From Vulcanimicrobium alpinum (GTDB lineage: Bacteria > Vulcanimicrobiota > Vulcanimicrobiia > Vulcanimicrobiales > Vulcanimicrobiaceae), in assembly GCF_027923555.1 (NCBI RefSeq), contig NZ_AP025523.1:558001-622000 (forward strand): a stretch of 64,000 nucleotides of DNA, given 5' to 3'. Shown here one piece after another: positions 9,378-16,324 of this stretch (within the stretch, counting starts at the first letter, position 1; each line of letters opens with the position of its first letter). The position numbers and the translations under genes are program-made. Under the pieces are notes generated by a model. It was not told the origin of the DNA. It ran no database searches and saw only the letters and a list, made by a program, of their open reading frames with translations.

Positions 9378-9872
9378 CTAGATGGGGTAGATCAGCGAGT
9401 TCGGTATCGTTTCGCTGTCGAACACGCACACTTTCTCGCGGAAAAGCAATCTCCCACCGGCGCGCTCGACACGGTCGACGTAGCGGCCGGCGTTGTAGAC
9501 CTCGGAGAGCGCGTTCGCCTTGGTCCGCACGATCACGTAGTTCGCGCGCACGTCGTACGCGTCGGCGCCGGCGCGCGCGATCAGAAACGATCCGATCGCG
9601 TGGCGCATGACGTACGGCTCGTGGAAGAGCGTCTGCGTCACGCCGTAGACGCGGTCGTGCAGCATCCCCTTGCTCTCGAAGCTCAGGATCGCCAGCGGCA
9701 GCCCGCGCTCGTAGTTCTCGCGCGCGACGATGCGGTAGACGCAGTCGTCGGTGAAGAACTCGGGCCAGTCCGCGTATCGCCCGTCGTCGAGCGCGTGCGC
9801 GTACGCGGCGTAGAGATCTTCGATCGCGAACCGTTCCTCGGCGCTCACGGCGCGCTCGCCGCCGGCGATCAC
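9378..9872 (-). CDS. Ring-hydroxylating dioxygenase beta subunit
   Basis: 164 residues with a SnoaL-like/cystatin-type fold: AIEDLYAAYAHALDDGRYAD, EFFTDDCVYRI and a C-terminal FREKVCVFDSETI. These are the features of small beta subunits that pack against Rieske oxygenase alpha subunits. The GTG at 9872 overlaps the alpha stop codon (GTGA), pointing to translational coupling; another GTG at 9848 is possible. The pair lacks an adjacent ferredoxin or reductase gene. Confidence 0.78.
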   Translation of the reverse strand: MIAGGERAVSAEERFAIEDLYAAYAHALDDGRYADWPEFFTDDCVYRIVARENYERGLPLAILSFESKGMLHDRVYGVTQTLFHEPYVMRHAIGSFLIARAGADAYDVRANYVIVRTKANALSEVYNAGRYVDRVERAGGRLLFREKVCVFDSETIPNSLIYPI

Positions 9873-11119
9873 AGGTCCATCACCTCGCGATAGTACGCGT
9901 ACATCGAGCGGATGAGCGTCTCGGTGACGTTGTGAGCGGCGCCCCCGGTCCCCGCACCGTCGAGCTCGCAGATCGTCGCGGCGGCAGGATCCTGGCGGAA
10001 GCCGCGCTGCGAGAACTCGATCACTTCGCCGTCGTCGGCCGAGACGTACCCGCCCGGGCCGAACAGGTTCGCCTGGCGCAGACGCCGCTTCGTCATCGCG
10101 GCGTCGTCGTCGGCGAAGCCGAAATGCGTCCACACGAAGTCGAACTCACCGGGTCCGCGCGGTACGATGTGGCGGGTCGAGAGCGAGTTGACTTGCTGCT
10201 GCACGATCACGCTCGGAAAGAGCGTCAGCATCGTCACCGTCGGACCGTTCCACCACGGTTCGGTGACGATGTCCAGCACGCGCGCGTCGTGGAGCGTCAT
10301 GTTCTCTTTGAAGCTCGTCACGCCGGCGGTGACGTCGGACTTGCCGCCTTCGTTGCGGCGCGAGACCATCGCGGCATGCCGGCCGCGCGCGTCGACGATC
10401 ATCTCGGACTGCTGGTCTGCGCGCCACAGACCGAACGTGACGAACCACGTGTGCAGCAGCCCCGGATGATAAGGATCCTTGATGTTCTCCTGCATCAGCT
10501 TCCAGTTGCCGGGGATGCGCTGACGCGAGTATCCGAGCACGGTGAGCTCGCGACCGTCGAAGATGCGTTCGACGTACCGGCCGACCTCGGGGCCGACGAA
10601 CGCGCGCAGGGCGGGAACGTCGTGGTCGAACGAGGCGAAGACGAGCCCGTTCCATTCCTCCACGCGCAGCTTCGTCAGGCCGTGATCGGCGAGCGCGAAA
10701 TCGGCCGGCATCCCGCCGTTGACGCGCCCGTCGCGCGTGACGCCCTTGCGGAAGGGCAGTCCGATCAGATTGCCTTTAAGATCGTAGCTCCATTGGTGAT
10801 ACGGGCACACGAACGTCTTGCCGTTGCCGAAGTTCTTCTGGCAGAACTGCACGCCGCGGTGCGCGCAGTGATTCTCGACGACGTGGATCGCGCCGTCGCG
10901 GTCGCGCGTCATCAGCACCGAACGTTCCCCGACGAACGTTCGCTTGAAGTCGCCGGCGTTGGGGAGCTCCGCCGCCAGACCGACGTAGCACCAGTGGTCG
11001 CGGTAGAAGAGCCGATCGAGTTCCCGGCGATAGACGGCCTCGTCGGTGTACAGCGCGTAGGGGATCCGGCTGCATCCCGGTTCCCACTCGAGGTCGATGC
11101 GCAGTTCGGTTGCGATCAT
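9869..11119 (-). CDS. Aromatic ring-hydroxylating dioxygenase alpha subunit (Rieske)
   Basis: 416 residues. The Rieske cluster motif is complete: CAHRG then CPYHQW, with 17 residues between the CxH and CxxH parts. The mononuclear iron site is also complete in NIKDPYHPGLLHTW (D-x2-H-x4-H). Such enzymes add O2 to aromatic acids or similar rings using electrons from a ferredoxin/reductase, none of which is adjacent. The ATG at 11119 follows an AGGAGATCC ribosome site. The gene is divergent from the TraB gene and shares with it a control region at 11120-11317. The substrate cannot be read from the sequence. Confidence 0.88.
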   Translation of the reverse strand: MIATELRIDLEWEPGCSRIPYALYTDEAVYRRELDRLFYRDHWCYVGLAAELPNAGDFKRTFVGERSVLMTRDRDGAIHVVENHCAHRGVQFCQKNFGNGKTFVCPYHQWSYDLKGNLIGLPFRKGVTRDGRVNGGMPADFALADHGLTKLRVEEWNGLVFASFDHDVPALRAFVGPEVGRYVERIFDGRELTVLGYSRQRIPGNWKLMQENIKDPYHPGLLHTWFVTFGLWRADQQSEMIVDARGRHAAMVSRRNEGGKSDVTAGVTSFKENMTLHDARVLDIVTEPWWNGPTVTMLTLFPSVIVQQQVNSLSTRHIVPRGPGEFDFVWTHFGFADDDAAMTKRRLRQANLFGPGGYVSADDGEVIEFSQRGFRQDPAAATICELDGAGTGGAAHNVTETLIRSMYAYYREVMDL

Positions 11120-11204
11120 CCCTGGATCTCCTGGGATCGATTTCGCTATGTGAGATGCACTTCGTATCGCGTAGCGTTCACGCCTTGCCGAGCGCGCCAT
11201 AGGA

Positions 11205-11276
11205 TGTCAGGTTCACTTGACAAGGTCCCCGCTTCAATGTAAGGTATGCGTGTCATTATGTCCGGTACGCCTGACG
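11205..11276 (+). promoter_or_regulatory. Promoter overlapped by a palindromic operator
   Basis: TTGACA at 11217-11222 is followed after exactly 17 bases by TAAGGT at 11240-11245, a plausible sigma-70-type promoter for the TraB gene. The -35 box is part of the imperfect dyad TGTCAGGTTCACTTGACA (11205-11222), in which seven of nine base pairs are symmetric. A related 18-mer, TGTCCGGTACGCCTGACG, occurs at 11259-11276, with 13 of 18 positions shared. Two such sites around a promoter suggest a dimeric repressor, for example of the TetR or GntR type; no such regulator is encoded next to it. The region also separates the divergent dioxygenase operon. Confidence 0.45.
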
Positions 11277-11317
11277 GATTGTTGGGCGGTTCCGGAGCTT
11301 AGGAAGGAGCCAAGCCC

Positions 11318-12196
11318 ATGCATCCGCTTCGACGTGTCGCGACGTTGGCGTGCGCGCTGTTCTTCGCCGCGGCCGGCGCGGCATCGGCCGACCCGGCGCT
11401 CTGGGTCGTCGAGTCGCCCCACGCAAAAGTGTACCTCTTCGGCACCGTCCACGTCCTCCGGCCGCAGCAATCGTGGCACACCGCGCCGCTCGATGCCGCC
11501 CTCGCGGAGAGCGCGGAACTCTGGCTCGAAGTGACCAACGCCGACGACCCGCAGGCGGCCGCGCCGATCGTGCGCAGCTTGGGAATCGACGCGGCGCACC
11601 CGCTCTCGACGAAGCTCTCGAAAACCGACCTGGCGCGCGTCGACAACGCCGCGAAGGCAATCGGCGCGCCGGCGGGCGAGGCGGCTTTCGAGCCGTTCCG
11701 GCCGTGGCTCGCGAGCCTCACATTCTCGGTCGTCCCGCTGCTGAAGGCCGGATACGATCCCAAGAGCGGCGTCGACATGCAGTTGAAGAGCGCGTTCCAG
11801 GCGCGCGGCAAACCGGTGCGCGGATTCGAGACGATCGATCAGCAGATGCACTTCTTCGCCGATCTTCCCGCCGATCAGGAGGTGGCGTTGCTCGATGCGA
11901 CGCTCGATCGCGTCGATTCTGCGGCGACGGTCCTTGATTCACTCGTCGCGGCATGGTCGGCGGGCGACGTCGATCGCTTCGCGGCGCTCGAAAATGACGA
12001 CATGTTTCGCTGCGCCCCCGGATTGTACGACCGGCTGGTCGTGCAGCGCAACGCGGCGTGGGCAAGGCAGCTCGACGCGCGGCTCCACGATCCCGGCATC
12101 AGCTTCGTCGCGGTGGGCGCGGCGCATCTCGCCGGCGCGGCGAGCGTGCAGTCCCGTTTGGCGGCGCTCGGCTATCGTGTGCGGCGCGTCCAGTAA
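11318..12196 (+). CDS. Exported TraB/GumN family protein
   Basis: 292 residues. A signal peptide (ATLACALFFAAAGAASA) is followed by WVVESPHAKVYLFGTVHVL, with the GTxH motif typical of TraB/GumN proteins. Later landmarks are GVDMQLKSAF, GFETIDQQMHFFADL, RNAAWARQL and the closing VAVGAAHLAGA, the second His-containing motif. The family is suspected to include metal-dependent proteases (Tiki-like fold); the function in bacteria is unclear. AGGAAGGAG lies upstream of the ATG. It is followed by the XRE regulator three bases after the stop. Confidence 0.78.
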   Translation: MHPLRRVATLACALFFAAAGAASADPALWVVESPHAKVYLFGTVHVLRPQQSWHTAPLDAALAESAELWLEVTNADDPQAAAPIVRSLGIDAAHPLSTKLSKTDLARVDNAAKAIGAPAGEAAFEPFRPWLASLTFSVVPLLKAGYDPKSGVDMQLKSAFQARGKPVRGFETIDQQMHFFADLPADQEVALLDATLDRVDSAATVLDSLVAAWSAGDVDRFAALENDDMFRCAPGLYDRLVVQRNAAWARQLDARLHDPGISFVAVGAAHLAGAASVQSRLAALGYRVRRVQ

Positions 12197-12198
12197 CG

Positions 12199-12405
12199 GT
12201 GGAGAATCGCCTGCGCGTGCTGCGCGCGGAGCGCAAGTGGAGCCAAGCCGATCTGGCCGAGCAGCTCGGCGTTTCGCGCCAAGCGGTCAACGCGATCGAA
12301 ACCGGGCGGCACATCCCGACCTTGCCCTTGGCGTTCAAGATCGCGCGGCTCTTCGGGCAAACGATCGAAGCGATCTTTCAACCGCAGGAGCGTGATCTCA
12401 CATGA
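12199..12405 (+). CDS. Small XRE-family helix-turn-helix regulator
   Basis: 68 residues from a GTG at 12199. Nearly the whole protein is one HTH domain: RLRVLRAERKWSQADLAEQL, then GVSRQAVNAIETGRHIPTLP. This size and the sequence SRQAVNAIE are characteristic of the YozG/YgzD-like group that usually sits next to a small integral membrane protein, as here. The stop overlaps the ATG of the following membrane gene by four bases. It probably represses its own operon; that is inference from the group. Confidence 0.82.
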   Translation: MENRLRVLRAERKWSQADLAEQLGVSRQAVNAIETGRHIPTLPLAFKIARLFGQTIEAIFQPQERDLT

Positions 12406-12986
12406 CCATTGATCGAACCGTACGCACTCCGCGGGTGCTGATCGTCGCGATGGCGGCGGGTGCGGCGGTGGGGTTCGCCGGAGCGTTCACGGGCGGACGC
12501 CTCGTCAAGTCGGGCGCGATTCACCTCGCCGGCTGGTCCGATGCGTTGGCGCTCGTCCTCGCGCTGTTCTTCATCGCGACCGGGCTGGCGTTCGCGATCG
12601 GTGGCCGCAGCAGAGCGTAAGCCGCGTATCTGCGCCAGCAGTGTGCGGTTTCGCTGCTCGCGGGCACGCTGCTCGTGCTGCCCGTCGTGACCACCGGCGA
12701 CGACGTGGTGCGCCGTGCCGCGTACGCCGCGATCCTTGCCGGCTTCGCGCTCCAGTCGGCGCTCAACGTCGCGATCTGGCGGCGGTCCGACGAGTTCTTG
12801 CGCGCGGTGCTTGCCGAGGCGACCTTCGCCGTCTTTTGGATCGCGCAAGGTGCGCTGTTCCTCGTCGCCGCGGCGGCCAAGGTGGGGCTCGTTCCGATGC
12901 CTACGCTCTGGGACGGGGTGACAGTGCTGATGGCGATCTATGCCGTCACGTCGGTCGTCGTCGGCGTGCGCCGCGGGATGGGCTGA
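12402..12986 (+). pseudogene. Integral membrane protein gene interrupted by an in-frame TAA
   Basis: The first part (12402-12620) encodes 72 residues with two hydrophobic segments and ends in GGRSRA at a TAA (12618-12620). The same frame continues directly after the stop with AAYLRQQCAVSLLAGTLLVL and runs to the TGA at 12986, encoding two or three more membrane segments. Read through, the product would be 194 residues with four to five transmembrane helices, like the membrane partners of small XRE regulators. No frameshift is needed, only the stop. An internal restart at GTG 12675 could make the second half separately. Confidence 0.6.
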
Positions 12987-13027
12987 CCTCCAGGAACGCG
13001 CGGCGCCGAAGGCGCAGGCGCCCTGCG

Positions 13028-14392
13028 ATGGCGACGAGCGTCTTCGACTTGTTCAAGATCGGGTTGGGGCCGTCGAGTTCGCACACGGTCGGGCCGATGC
13101 GCGCGGCGGCGCGCTTCGCCGACAGCCTCCACGAACGCGGCGCCCTCGATCGCACGCGGCGCGTTCGCGTCGACCTCTTCGGTTCGCTCGCGCTCACCGG
13201 AAAGGGACACGGCACCGATCGGGCCGTGATGCTCGGCCTGGCCGGACGCCCGCCGGACGCGACGACACCCGAGGACGCCGAAGCGCTCGTCGCCGCCGCC
13301 GTGCGTGACGGCGCGCTCCCGCTCGGGGGCACGCACCGCATCGCGTTCGACCCGAACGTCGACATTGCGTTTCTCCGCGCGCAGTCGCTCCCGCGGCACC
13401 CCAACGCGCTGACGCTCTACGCGTTCGACGACGGCGGCGCCGAGTTGTCGAACGAGACGTACTTCTCGGTCGGCGGCGGCTTCGTCGAACGCGACGGCGA
13501 TCCGCCGGCGGCGACCGGCGCGGCATCGCTCCCGTACCCGTTTGCCAGCGGCGCGGAACTGCTCGCGATCGGCGAGCGCGAAGGGCTCGCCATCTGGGAG
13601 ATCGTGCGCGCGAACGAGACGGCGCTCGTTTCCGAACCGGAGTTGCGCGCGTACGTCGATCGCGTGTGGACGACGATGCGCGCGTGCGCGGAGCGCGGGC
13701 TCGTGACCGAAGGGATCTTGCCCGGCGGCCTGAACGTGCGGCGGCGCGCGCCGCGGCTGTACCGCAAGCTGCAGGTGGCCTTAGCCGGCGACGACGGCCT
13801 CGCACCGATCGACTACGTCAACACGATCGCGATGGCGGTGAACGAGGAGAACGCCGCCGGCGGCCGCGTCGTGACCGCGCCGACCAACGGTGCCGCGGGC
13901 GTGATCCCGGCCGTTCTGCACTACTACCTGCGTTACGTGCGCGGTGCCGGCGATGACGGCGTGCTGCGTTTCTTCCTGAGCGCCACCGCGATCGGCGGAC
14001 TGTATCGTGAGAACGCGTCGATCTCCGGCGCGGAAGTCGGATGTCAGGGCGAGGTCGGCGTCGCGTGCTCGATGGCGGCTGGCGGACTCGTCGCCGCCCT
14101 CGGCGGCGCGAACCATCACGTCGAACACGCCGCCGAAATCGGGATGGAGCACAACTTGGGCATGACCTGCGACCCGATCGGCGGTCTCGTGCAGATCCCG
14201 TGCATCGAGCGCAACGCCATCGGCGCGGTGAAAGCGATCAACGCCGCCCGAATGGCGATGTGGGAAAACGATGGACACCGCGTCTCGCTGGATCGCGTCA
14301 TCGAGGTGATGCTGCAGACGGGCCGAGACATGCAGACGAAATACAAGGAAACGTCGCTCGGCGGTCTCGCCGTCGGCGTGGTGGAGTGCTAG
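13028..14392 (+). CDS. sdaA: L-serine ammonia-lyase, single-chain iron-sulfur type
   Basis: 454 residues. [20 protein letters not shown] at the N-terminus is the SDH beta-domain signature, and the alpha domain carries [33 protein letters not shown] and [19 protein letters not shown] with the cysteines that hold the [4Fe-4S] cluster. It deaminates L-serine to pyruvate and ammonia in the cytosol. The ATG at 13028 starts the conserved domain after four residues; the ribosome site is weak. With the gcv operon elsewhere in the window the cell has two routes touching serine/glycine. Confidence 0.93.
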   Translation: MATSVFDLFKIGLGPSSSHTVGPMRAAARFADSLHERGALDRTRRVRVDLFGSLALTGKGHGTDRAVMLGLAGRPPDATTPEDAEALVAAAVRDGALPLGGTHRIAFDPNVDIAFLRAQSLPRHPNALTLYAFDDGGAELSNETYFSVGGGFVERDGDPPAATGAASLPYPFASGAELLAIGEREGLAIWEIVRANETALVSEPELRAYVDRVWTTMRACAERGLVTEGILPGGLNVRRRAPRLYRKLQVALAGDDGLAPIDYVNTIAMAVNEENAAGGRVVTAPTNGAAGVIPAVLHYYLRYVRGAGDDGVLRFFLSATAIGGLYRENASISGAEVGCQGEVGVACSMAAGGLVAALGGANHHVEHAAEIGMEHNLGMTCDPIGGLVQIPCIERNAIGAVKAINAARMAMWENDGHRVSLDRVIEVMLQTGRDMQTKYKETSLGGLAVGVVEC

Positions 14393-14430
14393 ACTGAACA
14401 TCCCCACGTCGCCTTCGAGGAGGATCCGTC

Positions 14431-14631
14431 ATGGTCGCTCGCTACTCGATCGACTGCCGCGAATTTCCGAGCGAGAGCAATTGCTCGCTGACGATCGCTG
14501 GGACCGAAGACGAGGTGCTTCTCGTCGCGGTCGAGCACGCCGTTGCAAGTCACGGGCACGCGCGCTCGCCCGAATTGCGTGAGATGCTGCGCGGAGCGAT
14601 GCACGAGGAGCACACCGCGGCCGCGACCTAA
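14431..14631 (+). CDS. DUF1059 small protein
   Basis: 66 residues. DCREFPSESNCSLTIAGTED, then EVLLVAVEHAVASHGH and SPELREML are the DUF1059 pattern. The function of this family is unknown. A GAGGAGGAT ribosome site precedes the ATG. The TAA stop is the last three bases of the CTAA target duplication of the IS5 element, so the gene is complete although the insertion begins at the next base. Confidence 0.8.
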   Translation: MVARYSIDCREFPSESNCSLTIAGTEDEVLLVAVEHAVASHGHARSPELREMLRGAMHEEHTAAAT

Positions 14632-14661
14632 CAGGCCAATGAAAAATCGGCCGAGTTGATG

Positions 14662-14690
14662 TTGGCGTGACGGCGTTTTTCGCGTATTAT
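14662..14690 (+). promoter_or_regulatory. Likely promoter of the IS5 transposase
   Basis: TTGGCG (14662-14667) and TATTAT (14685-14690) are separated by 17 bases, just inside the left inverted repeat and about 30 bases before the transposase ATG. The AT-rich -10 box stands out in this GC-rich DNA. Confidence 0.45.
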
Positions 14691-14729
14691 AAGAGCAAGT
14701 CTCCTCATACCTTGGTGAGGTTGCGGCCG

Positions 14730-15812
14730 ATGCGGACTCATGATGAGCAGCGTGCATCCGTTTGGACGACGTTGCAGCCGGAAGACACCGTGCCCGGCGA
14801 TCATCCGTTGCGCCCGATGCGCGTGATGGTCAACGAAATTCTGCGCGAACTCTCGCCGGAGTTTTCCAAGCTCTACTCCCGACGGGGCCGGCCATCGATC
14901 GCGCCGGAGAAGCTGCTGCGAGCCTTGCTGTTGCAAATGTTCTACTCGATCCGCAGCGAGCCGATGCTGCTGGAGCAGTTGCGTTACAATTTGCTCTTTC
15001 GTTGGTTCGTGGGCTTGAGCATGGACGACAAGATCTGGGACCCCTCGACGTTCAGCAAGAACCGCGATCGGTTCTTGAATGGCGAAATCTCCGAGCGGTT
15101 CTTCGCCGCTGTGGTCGAGCGGGCGCGTGCCGACGAACTGCTCTCGAACGAGCATTTCACCGTCGATGGGACGCTAATCGAGGCGTGGGCCAGCCACAAG
15201 AGCTTTCGGCCCAAGTCGGACGACGAACCGCCGACCTCGAGCGGCGGTCGCAACGAGGGCGTGAACTTTCGTGGCCGGCCGCGCAGCAACGAGACGCACG
15301 TCTCGAGTACCGATCCGGACGCGCGGTTGTACCGCAAGAGCAGCGGCGCGCCGGCGATTCTCGGCTATCTCGGACATGCTCTGATGGAGAATCGCAACGG
15401 CTTGATAGTCGGCGTGAAGACCACTCGCGCGACCGGGATCGCCGAACGCGAAGCAGCGCTGGAATTGATTCGCGGGGTCAGCGGAAGCAACCGAATCACG
15501 CTCGGTGCCGACAAGGCGTACGATACCAAAGACTTTGTCGAGGCGTTGCGAGCGCTCAACGTGACGCCGCACGTTGCTCAAAATACGACCCGTCGCCGCA
15601 GCGCGATCGACCGCCGAACCGTCCGCCATCCGGGCTACACGGTGAGTCAACGCAGGCGCAAGTTGATCGAGGAGAGCTTCGGGTGGGGCAAGACGATCGG
15701 CCGATTGCGCAAGGTGCATTTCCGCGGGCTTGATCTGGTCGGCGACATTGTGCGCTGGACGGCCGCGGCGTACAACTTGATCAGGATACGCAATCTGAGG
15801 GCCGCGACATGA
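14730..15812 (+). CDS. IS5-family transposase
   Basis: 360 residues. The N-terminal DUF772-type domain includes GRPSIAPEKLLRALLLQMFY and LLEQLRYNLLFRWFVGLSMD. The DDE catalytic residues lie in FTVDGTLIEAW (first Asp), LGADKAYDTKDF (second Asp) and RRKLIEESFGWGKT (Glu), followed by a C-terminal helix. I used the ATG at 14730; an earlier GTG at 14667 adds 21 residues without similarity. It catalyses cut or copy transposition at the element ends. Confidence 0.9.
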   Translation: MRTHDEQRASVWTTLQPEDTVPGDHPLRPMRVMVNEILRELSPEFSKLYSRRGRPSIAPEKLLRALLLQMFYSIRSEPMLLEQLRYNLLFRWFVGLSMDDKIWDPSTFSKNRDRFLNGEISERFFAAVVERARADELLSNEHFTVDGTLIEAWASHKSFRPKSDDEPPTSSGGRNEGVNFRGRPRSNETHVSSTDPDARLYRKSSGAPAILGYLGHALMENRNGLIVGVKTTRATGIAEREAALELIRGVSGSNRITLGADKAYDTKDFVEALRALNVTPHVAQNTTRRRSAIDRRTVRHPGYTVSQRRRKLIEESFGWGKTIGRLRKVHFRGLDLVGDIVRWTAAAYNLIRIRNLRAAT

Positions 15813-15948
15813 TGCGAAGTGATGCTGACCCGAGGGGCGTTTTCGAGATGAACCGCTCGGCAACGGGCTTCGAGAGGTCCGCCGACCTCCCGAAAACCGT
15901 GCTGAACGGGCAGTTCGCGAACCACGCGCCGATTTTTTCACGGGGCTG

Positions 15949-16257
15949 CTAACCGCGCAGCGACGCCTCGGCTTCGGCGCGATCGGTAAACACGTCGAGG
16001 CGTCGTCCGAGCCCCGCAAGGAGGAACATCTCCCGTACGGTGCCCTGCACCGGGATCAGCACGGCCAGCCCCGCGGCGTGCCGCCGGCGCAGCATGAGCA
16101 GTTCCGAGAGAAACGTCGAATCAACCCCGGTTGAGGCCGTCAAATCGACCAGGACGGGACGGTCCGCGGGGACGTCCACGAACGCCGTCCGGAAGTCCGG
16201 GTAACGGCTGATATCGAGAAAGCCGTCGAATGCGAGAAGATGCGGCAGGGCGTTCAA
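15949..16257 (-). CDS. STAS-domain protein (anti-sigma factor antagonist-like)
   Basis: 102 residues, a single STAS domain: FDGFLDISRYPDFRTAF, PVLVDLTASTGVDSTFLSEL and a C-terminal GLGRRLDVFTDRAEAEA. The DST motif is where SpoIIAA-type proteins are phosphorylated by a cognate kinase. It may work with a partner-switching system elsewhere, or with the neighbouring sensor kinase 67 bases downstream on the same strand. The TAG stop (15949-15951) lies inside the right copy of the IS5 target duplication, so the gene is intact. Confidence 0.75.
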   Translation of the reverse strand: MNALPHLLAFDGFLDISRYPDFRTAFVDVPADRPVLVDLTASTGVDSTFLSELLMLRRRHAAGLAVLIPVQGTVREMFLLAGLGRRLDVFTDRAEAEASLRG

Positions 16258-16324
16258 CGGACCAACTCACGGGACATGGCGCCGTCCATACCCGCATTCC
16301 TCGTCTGTTACACCTCGCAGGTGC

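Larger units (their letters stand above)
14632..15948 (+). mobile_element. IS5-family insertion sequence, complete, 1317 bp
   Basis: Imperfect terminal inverted repeats: CAGGCCAATGAAAAATCGGC at 14632-14651 and, on the other strand, CAGCCCCGTGAAAAAATCGGC reading from 15948 down to 15928 in two short blocks. They are flanked by a direct duplication CTAA (14628-14631 and 15949-15952), which fits the YTAR targets of the IS5 subgroup. One transposase gene fills the element. The ends and open frame are intact, so it may be active. About 115 bases between the transposase stop and the right end are non-coding. Confidence 0.88.

Noticed and set aside
12402-12986. Recoding of the TAA as an amino acid
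   Set aside because: TAA is used as a normal terminator elsewhere in the window (for example sdaA-adjacent DUF1059 and the aldehyde dehydrogenase), so genetic code change is not supported.
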